A stretch of DNA of 64,000 bases from Pseudobdellovibrionaceae bacterium (GCA_016719575.1 JADJYV010000013.1:806001-870000); one strand, 5' to 3'. Counted from the first letter of the stretch, positions 16,529-24,999 are shown. The notes: generated from the letters alone by a model not told the origin. Translations and numbers: made by a program.

Positions 16529-17512
16529 CTAAGTCAGTGGTTTCCGGGTCAAGCCCTTTTCCTTAAGAAACTCTGGGTTAAATATTTTCGACTGATAACG
16601 CAGTCCAGAGTCGCACAGAATTGTCAAAATTCGTTTCCCTGAATTCTTATGTTCTATTGCGTACTGATACGAAGCAAAGACGTTTAGTGCCGCAGAAGTA
16701 CCAACAAGCAACCCGTCCTTCTCTGCCAAGTGGTAAAGCATTGAGAGCATGTCTTGATCACTGACCTGAACAGCTTCGTCAACTATTGCTTCTTTGAAGT
16801 TAGCCGTGAGGCGCATGATCCCAATCCCTTCTGTAATTGAGGATCCCGTTGCCGCAATTTGACCTGTCTTAATATAGGAGTAAAGACCAGAACCAAAAGG
16901 GTCAACCATTCGAACCTTGATCAAACTGTTCTTTTCTTTTAGAAATCTCGAAACCCCCGCAATCGTACCACCAGTTCCAACGGCTGAAATAAAGGCGTCG
17001 ATCTTTCCCTCTGCCTGCTCCCACAGTTCTGGGCCAGTTGTTTTATAATGAATTCTAAAATTTGCAGTATTCTCAAATTGATTAGCCCAAAATCTGTCAT
17101 TGCCTTCCGTCGCTAATCTCTTTGCTGTGTGATAAAAATGATTTTCATTAGAAAATGGGCAGGGAGGAACAGTCAAAAGATCGACCCCAAGCGCGTTTAA
17201 CGCATCGTACTTTTCTTGGGCTTGATTGTTGGGCATAACAATCAAGCAGCGATAACCCCTCTGTGCCGCAATTGTCGCAAGACCAATTCCCGTGTTTCCG
17301 GCGGTCCCTTCAACAATCGTATCACCAATCTTGAGAAGCCCCTGCTCTTCAGCTTCGTTTATTATCCCCAGGGCCGCCCTATCTTTCACGCTGCCGCCAG
17401 GATTTAATAATTCAGCTTTTCCAAAAATCTCACATCCGGTCATTTCCGAAAGCGACTTAATTTTTATAAGTGGTGTTTGTCCGACAATTTCACTAATGTA
17501 ACCAGTTCTCAA
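16529..17512 (-). CDS. Cysteine synthase (PLP-dependent, CysK/CBS family)
   Basis: A 327-residue fold-type II PLP enzyme. The Schiff-base Lys43 sits in LNPGGSVKDRAALG; the substrate loop is VEGTAGNTGIGLA; the phosphate-binding loop is SAVGTGGTIAGV; and GTSAALN near the end binds the pyridine side. The segment PPCPFSNENHFYHTA is typical of a cysteine synthase A subgroup shared by some proteobacteria and fungi. It makes L-cysteine from O-acetylserine and sulfide in the cytoplasm. The likely start is a TTG placed 5 bases after TAGGAG; a TTG seven codons upstream overlaps that site and is less likely. It may supply cysteine in line with the sulfur module at 21-26 kb, but they are not adjacent. 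Confidence 0.88.
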   Translation of the reverse strand: MRTGYISEIVGQTPLIKIKSLSEMTGCEIFGKAELLNPGGSVKDRAALGIINEAEEQGLLKIGDTIVEGTAGNTGIGLATIAAQRGYRCLIVMPNNQAQEKYDALNALGVDLLTVPPCPFSNENHFYHTAKRLATEGNDRFWANQFENTANFRIHYKTTGPELWEQAEGKIDAFISAVGTGGTIAGVSRFLKEKNSLIKVRMVDPFGSGLYSYIKTGQIAATGSSITEGIGIMRLTANFKEAIVDEAVQVSDQDMLSMLYHLAEKDGLLVGTSAALNVFASYQYAIEHKNSGKRILTILCDSGLRYQSKIFNPEFLKEKGLTRKPLT

Positions 17513-17562
17513 GCAAGCTCCTAACGAACCCAAGTAGGCTGCAACAATTCAAACTGTACCAC

Positions 17563-18798
17563 CTAATTAGCCGGTATGTACTTTAAATTAAAAAGCTTCA
17601 CTTCAGATTTGGCCTCGGTATCAATATCATATCGAGTTGCTCGCCCCAATTCTGAGGGGTAAAGGGCAAATATAAAGTTGCTCCCGATCTCAACCTGTGT
17701 GTCGTCAGCAACATCTAAGTTATTTGCTGCTAACGTATCACTAAAGCGATACCTAACGAATCTTCTGCTTTTCTTAGAGGCATCTAAATCATTGTAGAAG
17801 TACTGAACCTTACTCTTTGTGTCAACAAAGGACCAAGTATCTCGAGATAGATCCAAGTTGGAATTCATCAAATAATTCATCTCAAACTTTTTTGTATGGA
17901 GATGGAAAACTTTTTCTTTTATTTGTGTGCCCTCAGCATAAACAACTTTAACAGCATTCGCATTGCTCAATACTATATGAGGATCCGTAAACCTTGAAAC
18001 CTTAACAAGGGTATCGACGATGTCATAACTTGAAACAATCACCTTGCTATTCAAATCTAGCAGCACCAACTTTGTGTTAGTTCGAATCATAACTAAATTC
18101 GCGTTGTATGAAAGTGGTGCCAGCCACTTAATTCCGCTAAGGCCAGAGTCAAACGCGGGCTCTTTGACCCATGCCTTCTGAGTCATGCTCTGTTCTGGGT
18201 CCACCAGAACAATCGACCCATCACTCATAGCTAATATCAGCTTACCATCAACATTCAAGTCACCAGCTGCAATACTACTAGATCCGGAGACGGCGGCACC
18301 ACCAACCCATGATTTTAAAACCTCACCATTTGCATCTAACTTCAACATTCCCACCGACATGAGATCATCATAAACAACCAAAAGACCCTTGCTTGACAAA
18401 AGGGCCGCTGAAACTGGTTCACCTTGAAACTTAATTGGTTGATGATTTGCCTGATTGTACTTATTAAAAATACTAAGTCCTTTCTTCGATAGATCAACAA
18501 TGTAATTTCCACTTTGACCAAACAAAACATAGTGATCAAATTCAGGACTGAGGACCCCAAGTGCTCTTGTGTGTTTCATGTCATCTAGACTGAACTGGTG
18601 AATTCTGCGAACAGTTTTATCAAAAATTATCAAACTTTGAGAATCGCCTTCATCTGGACTGCTCAAAGCAGAAGTACCCGCAGTTCTATTTCCAATAAGA
18701 TAGTCAGATTCTCCGGAATCAACAACTGTAGCCGTGCAACCAACAAGCCCTAAATTCAATGTCAAAAAGCAGATCGCAAATATTTTTTTAAAATCCAT
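17563..18798 (-). CDS. Lipoprotein with beta-propeller-like repeats
   Basis: A 411-residue predicted lipoprotein: signal peptide FAICFLTLNLGLVGC with lipobox LVGC, then a Ser/Gly-rich linker. The body has repeated short strands ending in Asp/Gly turns (LGVLSPEFDHYVLFG, LLSSKGLLVVYDD, GDLNVDGKLILAMSDGSIVL), suggesting a beta-propeller, but no family was recognised. It is the last gene of a three-gene operon and its ATG lies inside the 3' end of the barrel gene with an 11-base overlap. The ribosome binding site TTGGGAG is inside that gene, so translation is coupled. Likely located in the outer or inner membrane, facing the periplasm. Function unknown. Confidence 0.75.
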   Translation of the reverse strand: MDFKKIFAICFLTLNLGLVGCTATVVDSGESDYLIGNRTAGTSALSSPDEGDSQSLIIFDKTVRRIHQFSLDDMKHTRALGVLSPEFDHYVLFGQSGNYIVDLSKKGLSIFNKYNQANHQPIKFQGEPVSAALLSSKGLLVVYDDLMSVGMLKLDANGEVLKSWVGGAAVSGSSSIAAGDLNVDGKLILAMSDGSIVLVDPEQSMTQKAWVKEPAFDSGLSGIKWLAPLSYNANLVMIRTNTKLVLLDLNSKVIVSSYDIVDTLVKVSRFTDPHIVLSNANAVKVVYAEGTQIKEKVFHLHTKKFEMNYLMNSNLDLSRDTWSFVDTKSKVQYFYNDLDASKKSRRFVRYRFSDTLAANNLDVADDTQVEIGSNFIFALYPSELGRATRYDIDTEAKSEVKLFNLKYIPAN

Positions 18799-19984
18799 AA
18801 CTAACTCCCAAAGCAAGACTTGTACCATTATTTTTATAATCCAAGTTCATTTGATTATCCAAGTTGTACCTGTAGTTTAGACCTGAATACGCAATTCCAG
18901 CATGCCCCCAGAAACCCGATTGAAAAGGAATGAAATACTTACAAGCGAATGTATACCCTGTAGACGACGAACTAGCACTCGTGCCGATGCTAGGATCGCT
19001 GACTTCGTAGCTACCGCTATGCAAATCCAAAGTTGCAGCCATTACAAAATGAGACTGTCCTGAAAATGATAGCGGGTTAGAAAAGGGAAACCATCTGTAA
19101 GCTCCCCCTAGGCTGAAAATTCTTCTGTTTTCTTTTGCCATAGCAGTCGAAAGAATTTTCTTTTCTCCGTTCAAATTTTGAAAATCCAAAACAACACCAA
19201 AATCTGAATTCACCTGATATCGATAACCCAATTGGAACCCAGAAGCTCTTTCGATATCTAGAGCTGTCGTGGGATCATTTGGAGTGCTAACGCCGACCAA
19301 GCCCAATGTTAGCCAATTCTGGACATAACTTTTTGACCTTTTCAGAGTCGATTCATTACTCCTGAAAACACCATATTCATCGGACAAAACAACAAGTGTT
19401 GCAGCCATAGCATTGAGCAGCTGACGACCTCCGTCTTTGCTTTTAAAAGGGCCAATGGCCCCCTCGTCCTTTAACAGAGACCCCTGAAGGGATGTCAGAT
19501 GAAAAAGCTCATGCGCCAATAGAAACACCTTCTCACTCTCATTCATCTGTAAAAATCTATCTTGCTTGATTGTGATTGATTGCTCTTGTTGGTTTGTGAC
19601 CGCATCAGCGCCACGCAAGGCTCCCAGCTCCTCCACTTCGATTTCCTTATTTGTCCACTGCAATTTTAACTGATCTTTTTTGCCGACAACTCGAGCAAGA
19701 TCTTCCGCTTTCATCCTAATTACTTTAGAACAAAAAAGAACCTGGTCCTCGGTCAATTGCTTTAAAACATCGCAAATTGGCCGACCGGAAAAGCCTTGTG
19801 AGCAAATACAAAGTTTTTCCGGTCCAGCATCTTTATCGCGATTAATAAATTCAAAGCCCTTTTGAATTTGTCCTAAAGTTATTTGCAGCTCAATGTCACC
19901 GGCGTTGCCGCCATTTCCGACAAATGTGGATGCGACTGCATTCTGTAACAAACACATTATTAAAAAAAATAGCAATTCTCTCAC
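18788..19984 (-). CDS. HExxH metallopeptidase-like protein with C-terminal beta-barrel
   Basis: A 398-residue exported protein. After a signal peptide (LLFFLIMCLLQNAVAS) comes TFVGNGGNAGDIELQ, an opening I associate with Bdellovibrio-type secreted proteins. Residues near 150-165 contain EKVFLLAHELFHLTS, an HExxH zinc-binding motif. From about residue 220 there are repeated amphipathic strands with aromatic ends, and the protein stops on SYGF, a C-terminal Phe as in outer-membrane barrels. Four Cys lie near residues 60-85. The start is a GTG overlapping the upstream TGA (GTGA) behind GGGAGG; a GTG eight codons further upstream is less likely. It is the middle gene of the TIGR02147-type operon. 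Outer-membrane location and peptidase activity are inferred. Confidence 0.7.
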   Translation of the reverse strand: MRELLFFLIMCLLQNAVASTFVGNGGNAGDIELQITLGQIQKGFEFINRDKDAGPEKLCICSQGFSGRPICDVLKQLTEDQVLFCSKVIRMKAEDLARVVGKKDQLKLQWTNKEIEVEELGALRGADAVTNQQEQSITIKQDRFLQMNESEKVFLLAHELFHLTSLQGSLLKDEGAIGPFKSKDGGRQLLNAMAATLVVLSDEYGVFRSNESTLKRSKSYVQNWLTLGLVGVSTPNDPTTALDIERASGFQLGYRYQVNSDFGVVLDFQNLNGEKKILSTAMAKENRRIFSLGGAYRWFPFSNPLSFSGQSHFVMAATLDLHSGSYEVSDPSIGTSASSSSTGYTFACKYFIPFQSGFWGHAGIAYSGLNYRYNLDNQMNLDYKNNGTSLALGVSYGF

Positions 19985-20823
19985 TCGACTTTTCCTCCCG
20001 TTGGACACAAATTTAATACCAGCTGATAGAGACGGTCCCCTTCTTCTTGGTTATGCTCAGCAAAATTCTTCAATCTTTCAGAAAACTCGTTAATAATTTC
20101 TAAGAGCTCAGCATAACTTTTTTCATTGAGGGGAATAATCAACGTGTTAGCAAATCGCTCTGTCGCAGGAAACAATTCAAGTGCGGCCTTTGCAACCCCA
20201 AGCGCTCCCCTATGAAACTGGCGAATTTTTTTACTCGGCAACTGAGGATCTGCGACGACCAGATTCGCCTCCACCACAATGCTTCCATCGAGTGTCCGTC
20301 GCAAGTGCCCCTCTTTTAGAAGGAAATTGATTGCCTTCTCTATGCGCCTTGGGTGCGCATACGACGACAAATATCTATAAACTAAATCCGGATTTTTCTG
20401 AACCTTGGACAATTGAAAGCAATCCTTAACGTAAACATTAATCCAATCGTTAAGAATATGAGTAGTAACGTCCTTACGACTTCGGCGAGGCTGATGATCG
20501 GCCACAGCTGCCTGGTCCCTTTGCTCAAGACCAACTTCTCTTCGGCTCAGCCAATTCTTAAAATAAATTTTTTCCTGAGCATTTAATCGGAGCAACTTTG
20601 CAAGTTCGTCTACGCGATCCAAGGTTAAGCGTCTCTTTTTTGATAGAATCAAAGATATAAGTGTTGGCGAAATTTTTCGCAAAAATTTCGTCTCAGTATA
20701 AACAGAGAAATTCTTCTCAGTTTTCTTGAGAAACTCAATCATTGCTCGCACAAAATCTCCGGGATCTTCAAATTCGCTTATAACAGGTCTCAACAAAGAT
20801 ATTTGATGTAGTGCCGCTTCCAT
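19981..20823 (-). CDS. TIGR02147-family protein (putative regulator)
   Basis: A 280-residue protein with the marks of TIGR02147, a family abundant in Bdellovibrio and Fibrobacter: an N-terminal helix-turn-helix-like region (residues 20-95) with FLRKISPTLISLILSKKRRL and LAKLLRLNAQEKIYFKNWL, a winged-helix-like middle with HPRRIEKAINFLLKEGHLRR, and the C-terminal pattern ELFPATERFANTLIIPLNE through EGDRLYQLVLNLCP. The family is thought to be regulatory or DNA-binding; no target is established. It is first in an operon, and its stop overlaps the GTG of the HExxH/barrel gene, so it probably controls its own operon (inference). The ribosome binding site of this gene is weak. Confidence 0.85.
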   Translation of the reverse strand: MEAALHQISLLRPVISEFEDPGDFVRAMIEFLKKTEKNFSVYTETKFLRKISPTLISLILSKKRRLTLDRVDELAKLLRLNAQEKIYFKNWLSRREVGLEQRDQAAVADHQPRRSRKDVTTHILNDWINVYVKDCFQLSKVQKNPDLVYRYLSSYAHPRRIEKAINFLLKEGHLRRTLDGSIVVEANLVVADPQLPSKKIRQFHRGALGVAKAALELFPATERFANTLIIPLNEKSYAELLEIINEFSERLKNFAEHNQEEGDRLYQLVLNLCPTGGKVE

Positions 20824-20935
20824 ATACGGTGACGATAGTATAAATATTTATTAAATTCAATGGGTTGTGTGATTATTATTTTTACTTTGTAAAAATAATG
20901 GAAAGGCAAAGAAATTAAGGCCCTAGAGGAATCAT

Positions 20936-21150
20936 AAACTCCCACCGCACAACGACGTACAGTCCTGGCGGCTACCCCCGCAACACTGACCGGAGTCAAT
21001 GGTCGCCCCACTCTAGCTTCCGCCCGTCAGCCGCTGGCGCCGGGCGCTGATCTTGGTTTCTTAATACTTCAATCAAATTATCAATTGATCCGGGAATTTC
21101 GGCTTTTGCGTAACTATTCAGATCCTTTCGAAAGAGCCATAGATTCTTGC
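20936..21150 (-). pseudogene. Decayed copy of the DUF2092 plus small-protein pair
   Basis: On the minus strand a fragment reads NLWLFRKDLNSYAKAEIPGS then IDNLIEVLRNQDQ, matching the YAQEEIPGTVENLIDVLRLQ section of the intact DUF2092 gene at 4.7-5.5 kb. It runs out within about ten codons into a short non-homologous stretch and a stop. In another frame directly downstream, ARVGRPLTPVSVAGVAARTV matches the basic block of the small partner gene. Both genes lack their starts and most of their bodies, and the two fragments are joined by a deletion of the rest. It is a remnant of a second copy of the pair. The rest of the 20824-21268 gap holds nothing else I can support. Confidence 0.75.
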
Positions 21151-21268
21151 GATTAAAAAATAATTAAGGCACTCGATCAGCGAGAACAATTTAACTCTTT
21201 TAGATGATTCGAAGTAATCTCCGAACTTGCGATTTTAATGAGACAAGACCTTCAAATTTCAAAAAAGT

Positions 21269-22069
21269 CTAAAGCTTACTAATTTGATCGAATAAAACCA
21301 AGGTTCCCATGAGTAACACAAAATATCCAAAGCCTTTTTTAAGCAAATTTTCAGAAACTTTTTTAGATAGTGCGAACCCAATAAAAAGACCAATAACGGC
21401 AACTCCGGAGATTGAAATCAAGAAATTCCAATCAATATATTCCTGATGCTGGATGTCTCCAATAAATCCCAAAAGCGATTTCGCCGCGATTATAAATAGT
21501 GAAGTGCCGACCGCTATTTTCATGGGTAGTCCAACCAAAAGAACAAGGGCCGGAATAATTAAAAACCCGCCCCCGGCACCGACAAATCCCGTAACGCCAC
21601 CGACGACGAGCCCCTCTATTGCAATCAAAAAGAAACGCTGTGATTTTGAAAATCTCCCTTGAGCAACAGGAGAAGGCTTGCTCTTGATCATAGAAAATGA
21701 TGCGACGACCATTAGAATTGCGAACACAAACATAATTAAAAGGGATTTAGAAATCGCATGTGAGCCCACAGCAAACACTGGATCGCTCAATTGGGGCACG
21801 ACAAAAGCTCGTGTTATATAGACTCCAACAAAACTAGGAACAGCGAAAATCAATCCTGTCTTTAAATCCACCTCACCTTTTTTTAGGTAGGATATTCCTC
21901 CAACTAGTGCCGTTAACCCGACAATGAATAGCGAGTAGGCCGTCGCTAGCGCAGGATTAATTGAAAAAATATATACCAATATGGGAACGGTTAGTATCGA
22001 CCCCCCACCGCCTATCATCCCTAAAGACAATCCCATAAAAATCGAGGCAATATACCCAAGGACTATCAT
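21269..22069 (-). CDS. TSUP family transporter (TauE/SafE-like sulfite/sulfur exporter)
   Basis: A 266-residue integral membrane protein with about eight hydrophobic segments and the two-fold repeat of TSUP: FMGLSLGMIGGGGSILTVPI near residues 10-30 and VVGGVTGFVGAGGGFLIIPAL near 155-175. The family moves sulfite, sulfoacetate, thiosulfate or related anions across the inner membrane. It is the last of four genes beginning with the persulfide dioxygenase-rhodanese fusion, with 7 bases between it and the preceding YeeE-like gene. In this setting it probably exports sulfite or thiosulfate made during persulfide oxidation (inference). Confidence 0.9.
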   Translation of the reverse strand: MIVLGYIASIFMGLSLGMIGGGGSILTVPILVYIFSINPALATAYSLFIVGLTALVGGISYLKKGEVDLKTGLIFAVPSFVGVYITRAFVVPQLSDPVFAVGSHAISKSLLIMFVFAILMVVASFSMIKSKPSPVAQGRFSKSQRFFLIAIEGLVVGGVTGFVGAGGGFLIIPALVLLVGLPMKIAVGTSLFIIAAKSLLGFIGDIQHQEYIDWNFLISISGVAVIGLFIGFALSKKVSENLLKKGFGYFVLLMGTLVLFDQISKL

Positions 22070-22076
22070 AATTAAC

Positions 22077-22505
22077 TCATTTCGTTAATTTCAGTCTTTT
22101 ATCTAACTCTCTAAACAAAAACATACCTGCTATCATACTTACAAAAAATAGAAATGGACCTTCCTCAAAGGAAGCTAGGGATGCCACGACAGGCCCCGGA
22201 CAATACCCAGCGAGCCCCCAGCCAACACCAAATAGCGCAGATCCAACAACCAGTGCGGGTGTAATTTCTTTTTTTGTCGGGACATGCCAGTGACTAGAAA
22301 ACAATGGAGACTTCTTCTTTCGAATGATTTTGTAAGTCACAAAATGAACTAAGATTGCTCCGACCATAACAAATATGAGAGAAGGATCCCAGGTGCCAAA
22401 CAAGTTAAGAAATCCAATAACTTTTTGTGGCTGAGTCATCCCCGAAAGGCCAAGGCCTAGAGCAAAGATATAACCAACAACAAATGCAGCCAATCCGTTT
22501 TTCAT
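22077..22505 (-). CDS. YeeE/YedE-type thiosulfate transporter, C-terminal half (DUF6691-like)
   Basis: A 142-residue membrane protein with four hydrophobic segments. It contains FALGLGLSGMTQPQKVIGFL and VGWGLAGYCPGPVVASLAS, the conserved Cys-bearing loop of the second half of YeeE/YedE transporters. In E. coli YeeE and TsuA, both halves are one chain and conserved Cys residues relay thiosulfate. Here they are two genes: the ATG overlaps the stop of the first half (ATGA), so they are co-translated and probably form a heterodimer. GGTGGGAG lies just upstream. It sits with persulfide-metabolising genes. Confidence 0.88.
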   Translation of the reverse strand: MKNGLAAFVVGYIFALGLGLSGMTQPQKVIGFLNLFGTWDPSLIFVMVGAILVHFVTYKIIRKKKSPLFSSHWHVPTKKEITPALVVGSALFGVGWGLAGYCPGPVVASLASFEEGPFLFFVSMIAGMFLFRELDKRLKLTK

Positions 22506-22927
22506 AGGTAGACTCCCACCCAATTAAACAAAGCCACAGCTAATACACCTGCCGTTATAAAAACAACAGTAGCGACCAAAGATCTTGGAGACATTCTGCT
22601 TATTCCACACACACCATGACCGCTTGTGCATCCGCTTCCCATTATGGTGCCGAAACCAACTAACAATCCCGCAACTACCGTGCTCCAGTTATTTGCAGAC
22701 TTCGTCATTGAAAAAAAGTCTGGATTTACGAGCCGCAAAGTCAGACCTCCGAAAAATAGGCCGGCGACAAAAAGTCCGCGCCAAAGAATATCACCGCGAA
22801 CGGGCGATAGAATTCCATTTATGATTCCGCTAATTCCAGTAACTCGTCCGTTCCATAAAAGCATTAATGAAACCGAAACTCCGATAATAACTCCACCCAC
22901 CAGAGCATTTATCCAATCTTGACTCAT
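22502..22927 (-). CDS. YeeE/YedE-type thiosulfate transporter, N-terminal half
   Basis: A 141-residue membrane protein with about four hydrophobic segments. It has the family's first-half motifs: WNGRVTGISGIINGIL near 25-40 and GFGTIMGSGCTSGHGVCGIS near 92-111, with two Cys in the pore loop. It begins 9 bases after the persulfide dioxygenase-rhodanese gene and overlaps the second half by 4 bases. The likely role is passage of thiosulfate or another reduced sulfur species through the inner membrane, tied to the neighbouring dioxygenase and rhodanese activity. Confidence 0.9.
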   Translation of the reverse strand: MSQDWINALVGGVIIGVSVSLMLLWNGRVTGISGIINGILSPVRGDILWRGLFVAGLFFGGLTLRLVNPDFFSMTKSANNWSTVVAGLLVGFGTIMGSGCTSGHGVCGISRMSPRSLVATVVFITAGVLAVALFNWVGVYL

Positions 22928-22936
22928 AACTCCTCA

Positions 22937-24001
22937 CTATTTTCTTTCGACCGGTTGCTTAAGCTCATTCCACCGAATCATTCCACCGGCCATATTAACG
23001 GTAAATTTATATCCGAGTTTTATACTTTGATCCGTTGCGGTTCCCGAGCGCCCACCACTGCGGCAAATAAATACGATTTCCTCTTCACGATTGCCCTGCT
23101 CTAAAAAGCTCATAAGCTCCGGACCTAATGGGATCAGTTCGGATCCCTTAACGTGACCGAATTCGTTATTGAATTCATCCGACCTGCGAACATCAATGAG
23201 ACGAATCTTCTTCGTATCAACGTCTGGCAAATGGACCAAAACATCTTCACAAGTTACCTCTGGAATACCATCAACGTTTTGAGGGCGAATCGCTCGACTT
23301 GCTTTCAACTGGCCACAGGCGAGATTCGCAGGGACCGCTTCGTGAATTTTTTTAGGATTTGCAAGATTTAATTCAGCCATGATTTTTTTGAAGTCCTCTT
23401 TGGATTTCGAATCACTCAAGCGGGAATTAAATTTCCTCTCTAGTCCTATTGTTGATGAAGTGTGTCCTCGGTAATCGTGCCCAGGATAAACGACTGTGTC
23501 CTCTGGAAGTTTAAATAATTTCCCATGAACACTGTCATAAAGCTTCTCCGAAGAGCCTTGCTGAAAGTCTGTTCTCCCACACCCTCGAATCAGCAAAGCG
23601 TCGCCGGTAAAAACCATCCCTTCAAAAAAATAACTTAAGCAGGTATTCGTATGCCCAGGCGTTTCAATCACACTAATTTTTTTATTTCCAAGAATGAGCT
23701 CCTGTCCATCCTCCAAGGGAATATCCACACAGCTGACCCCTGCATGTTGACTTACCGCGGTTTTGGCCTTTGTTCTTTTACGGATTTCTCCTGCCCCAGT
23801 AACGTGGTCTGCATGAATATGAGTGTCTAAAACATAAATGAGTTTCAAACCAAGTTCATCAATAAGCTTCAGGTCTCGATCAACAGTCTCGATCACGGGA
23901 TCGATAATAGCCGCCTCTTTCGTCTTTTTGTCAGCAATTATGTAGGTATAGGTTGAGGATTCAGCCTCAAAAAGCTGATGAAATATTATATCTTTTTCCA
24001 T
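22937..24001 (-). CDS. Persulfide dioxygenase-rhodanese fusion
   Basis: A 354-residue cytosolic fusion. Residues 1-230 are an ETHE1-type metallo-beta-lactamase domain with DTHIHADHVTGAGEIR, ETPGHTNTCLSY, FTGDALLIRGCGRTDFQ and YPGHDYRGHTSS, the complete set for a mononuclear iron site. Residues 260-354 are a rhodanese domain with active-site loop CRSGGRSGTA and the ending GGMIRWNELKQPV. Family members (CstB/PRF type) oxidise glutathione persulfide to sulfite and move sulfane sulfur to or from thiosulfate. ATG follows AAGGGAGTTGAA. It heads the operon with the YeeE halves and TSUP exporter. A palindrome that also precedes the second dioxygenase lies about 200 bases upstream, next to the Crp/Fnr gene. 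Confidence 0.92.
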   Translation of the reverse strand: MEKDIIFHQLFEAESSTYTYIIADKKTKEAAIIDPVIETVDRDLKLIDELGLKLIYVLDTHIHADHVTGAGEIRKRTKAKTAVSQHAGVSCVDIPLEDGQELILGNKKISVIETPGHTNTCLSYFFEGMVFTGDALLIRGCGRTDFQQGSSEKLYDSVHGKLFKLPEDTVVYPGHDYRGHTSSTIGLERKFNSRLSDSKSKEDFKKIMAELNLANPKKIHEAVPANLACGQLKASRAIRPQNVDGIPEVTCEDVLVHLPDVDTKKIRLIDVRRSDEFNNEFGHVKGSELIPLGPELMSFLEQGNREEEIVFICRSGGRSGTATDQSIKLGYKFTVNMAGGMIRWNELKQPVERK

Positions 24002-24202
24002 TTCAACTCCCTTAAATTCCTTTAAACTTTTTTAAATCAAAATCAGCAAAACTAACAGTACTCCCTGTAATGGGATTATTCAACTCAGCCCACCGATGTC
24101 ACTCGACTGCCCAGATGTTATAAGCCTGTTCATAATTGAGCCTTAAGGTTTTTTGTTGTTGTTTCATATGGTCATCATGACACAACCTAGAAGATGTAAA
24201 TG

Positions 24203-24216
24203 ATGTGCTAGAACAT
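24203..24216 (-). promoter_or_regulatory. FNR-geometry operator upstream of the dioxygenase-rhodanese operon
   Basis: ATGTG-CTAG-AACAT is an inverted repeat with 5-base arms and a 4-base spacer, the FNR-box geometry (TTGAT-N4-ATCAA) with different half-sites. One arm has a single mismatch to the perfect copy at 24958. On the minus strand a CATGAT (-10-like) at 24179-24174 would put the site near -41.5, the usual class II activator position. The likely binder is the adjacent Crp/Fnr protein. Confidence 0.5.
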
Positions 24217-24229
24217 ATTTCAAAAAAAA

Positions 24230-24880
24230 TTATAAATACTCCCGATCTTGCAACGCAACAAGAGCGTCTCTATTTAGGATCTCAATAGATCTTCCCTCTT
24301 GGTGAATTAAGCCCATTGCTTCGAGCTCCGAAAGAGCTTTTATAACAGTGGATACGGTGCTTGCGCAAAAGTTGGCAATTTCCTGGCGAGTCCAATTGTG
24401 ATCAGGATGAATATCTTTTAAATACACAATCGCCTGCGCCACCCGCACTAATATTTGATTCTCAAGTATCATAATCTGATGAGTCTCGCAGTGCCGAAGC
24501 TCCTTCGAGAGAACTTTTACTGTTTGCAATAATAGATTTGGGTTCTTTTCGACCATTGACAATACGATATCCTTGGAAATCATCTTCAATATCGTAGGCT
24601 CTAATGCGACAGCTGACCCATGATACCCTTCATCTGAAAAGAGAGCTCTATGCCCAAAAAACTGATTTTGCCTAAAGAATCGAAGCAGGTGCTCTTTCCC
24701 AGACGTTGAGCCAACAATTACCAGCCCGACCAACCCTGTCTTCACAAAATACAAACCACTCGGCAAATCGCCCTGGCGGTAAACGGATTCCCCCCGCTTT
24801 AAAGTCACTGTTCTTGATTGAGACTCAAACTGCCACTTAATTTCATGGGACAAATCGCCCCAAAGCTCTCGCCATTCCAT
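24230..24880 (-). CDS. Crp/Fnr-family transcriptional regulator of the sulfur module
   Basis: A 216-residue regulator: an N-terminal cyclic-nucleotide-type beta-roll (residues 25-115; RQGDLPSGLYFVKTGLVGLV), a long dimer helix, and a C-terminal winged helix-turn-helix (WTRQEIANFCASTVSTVIKA) ending GLIHQEGRSIEI. It lacks the N-terminal Cys cluster of FNR, so it is not an ordinary oxygen sensor. Its only two Cys are Cys131, in or after the dimer helix, and Cys172, in the helix-turn-helix turn. A thiol- or persulfide-sensing role is possible but speculative. It lies between two sulfur operons, each preceded by the same palindrome, which makes it the probable activator of both. Confidence 0.88.
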   Translation of the reverse strand: MEWRELWGDLSHEIKWQFESQSRTVTLKRGESVYRQGDLPSGLYFVKTGLVGLVIVGSTSGKEHLLRFFRQNQFFGHRALFSDEGYHGSAVALEPTILKMISKDIVLSMVEKNPNLLLQTVKVLSKELRHCETHQIMILENQILVRVAQAIVYLKDIHPDHNWTRQEIANFCASTVSTVIKALSELEAMGLIHQEGRSIEILNRDALVALQDREYL

Positions 24881-24957
24881 TTTCGGATTATATGCAATAT
24901 CACTCCTTTTTGGAAATAGCCGTATGACGCACCACCCGCAAAAAGAATATATAAACT

Positions 24958-24999
24958 ATGTGCTGGCACATCAACTGAAGTCATCATTATGGCTACAAT
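24958..24999 (+). promoter_or_regulatory. FNR-geometry operator and promoter of the second dioxygenase operon
   Basis: ATGTG-CTGG-CACAT (24958-24971) is a perfect inverted repeat with a 4-base spacer. TACAAT at 24994-24999 is a good -10; a start 7 bases later (about 25006) puts the palindrome centre at -41.5. No good -35 is needed in that arrangement. Together with the copy at 24203 it suggests a shared activator site. It also lies 78 bases upstream of the divergent regulator gene and could give autoregulation. Confidence 0.55.

Noticed and set aside
24139..24158. CCTTAAGG followed by a T-run as a terminator
   Set aside because: Its T-run is on the plus strand, where no gene is upstream; the minus-strand genes would not be stopped by it.
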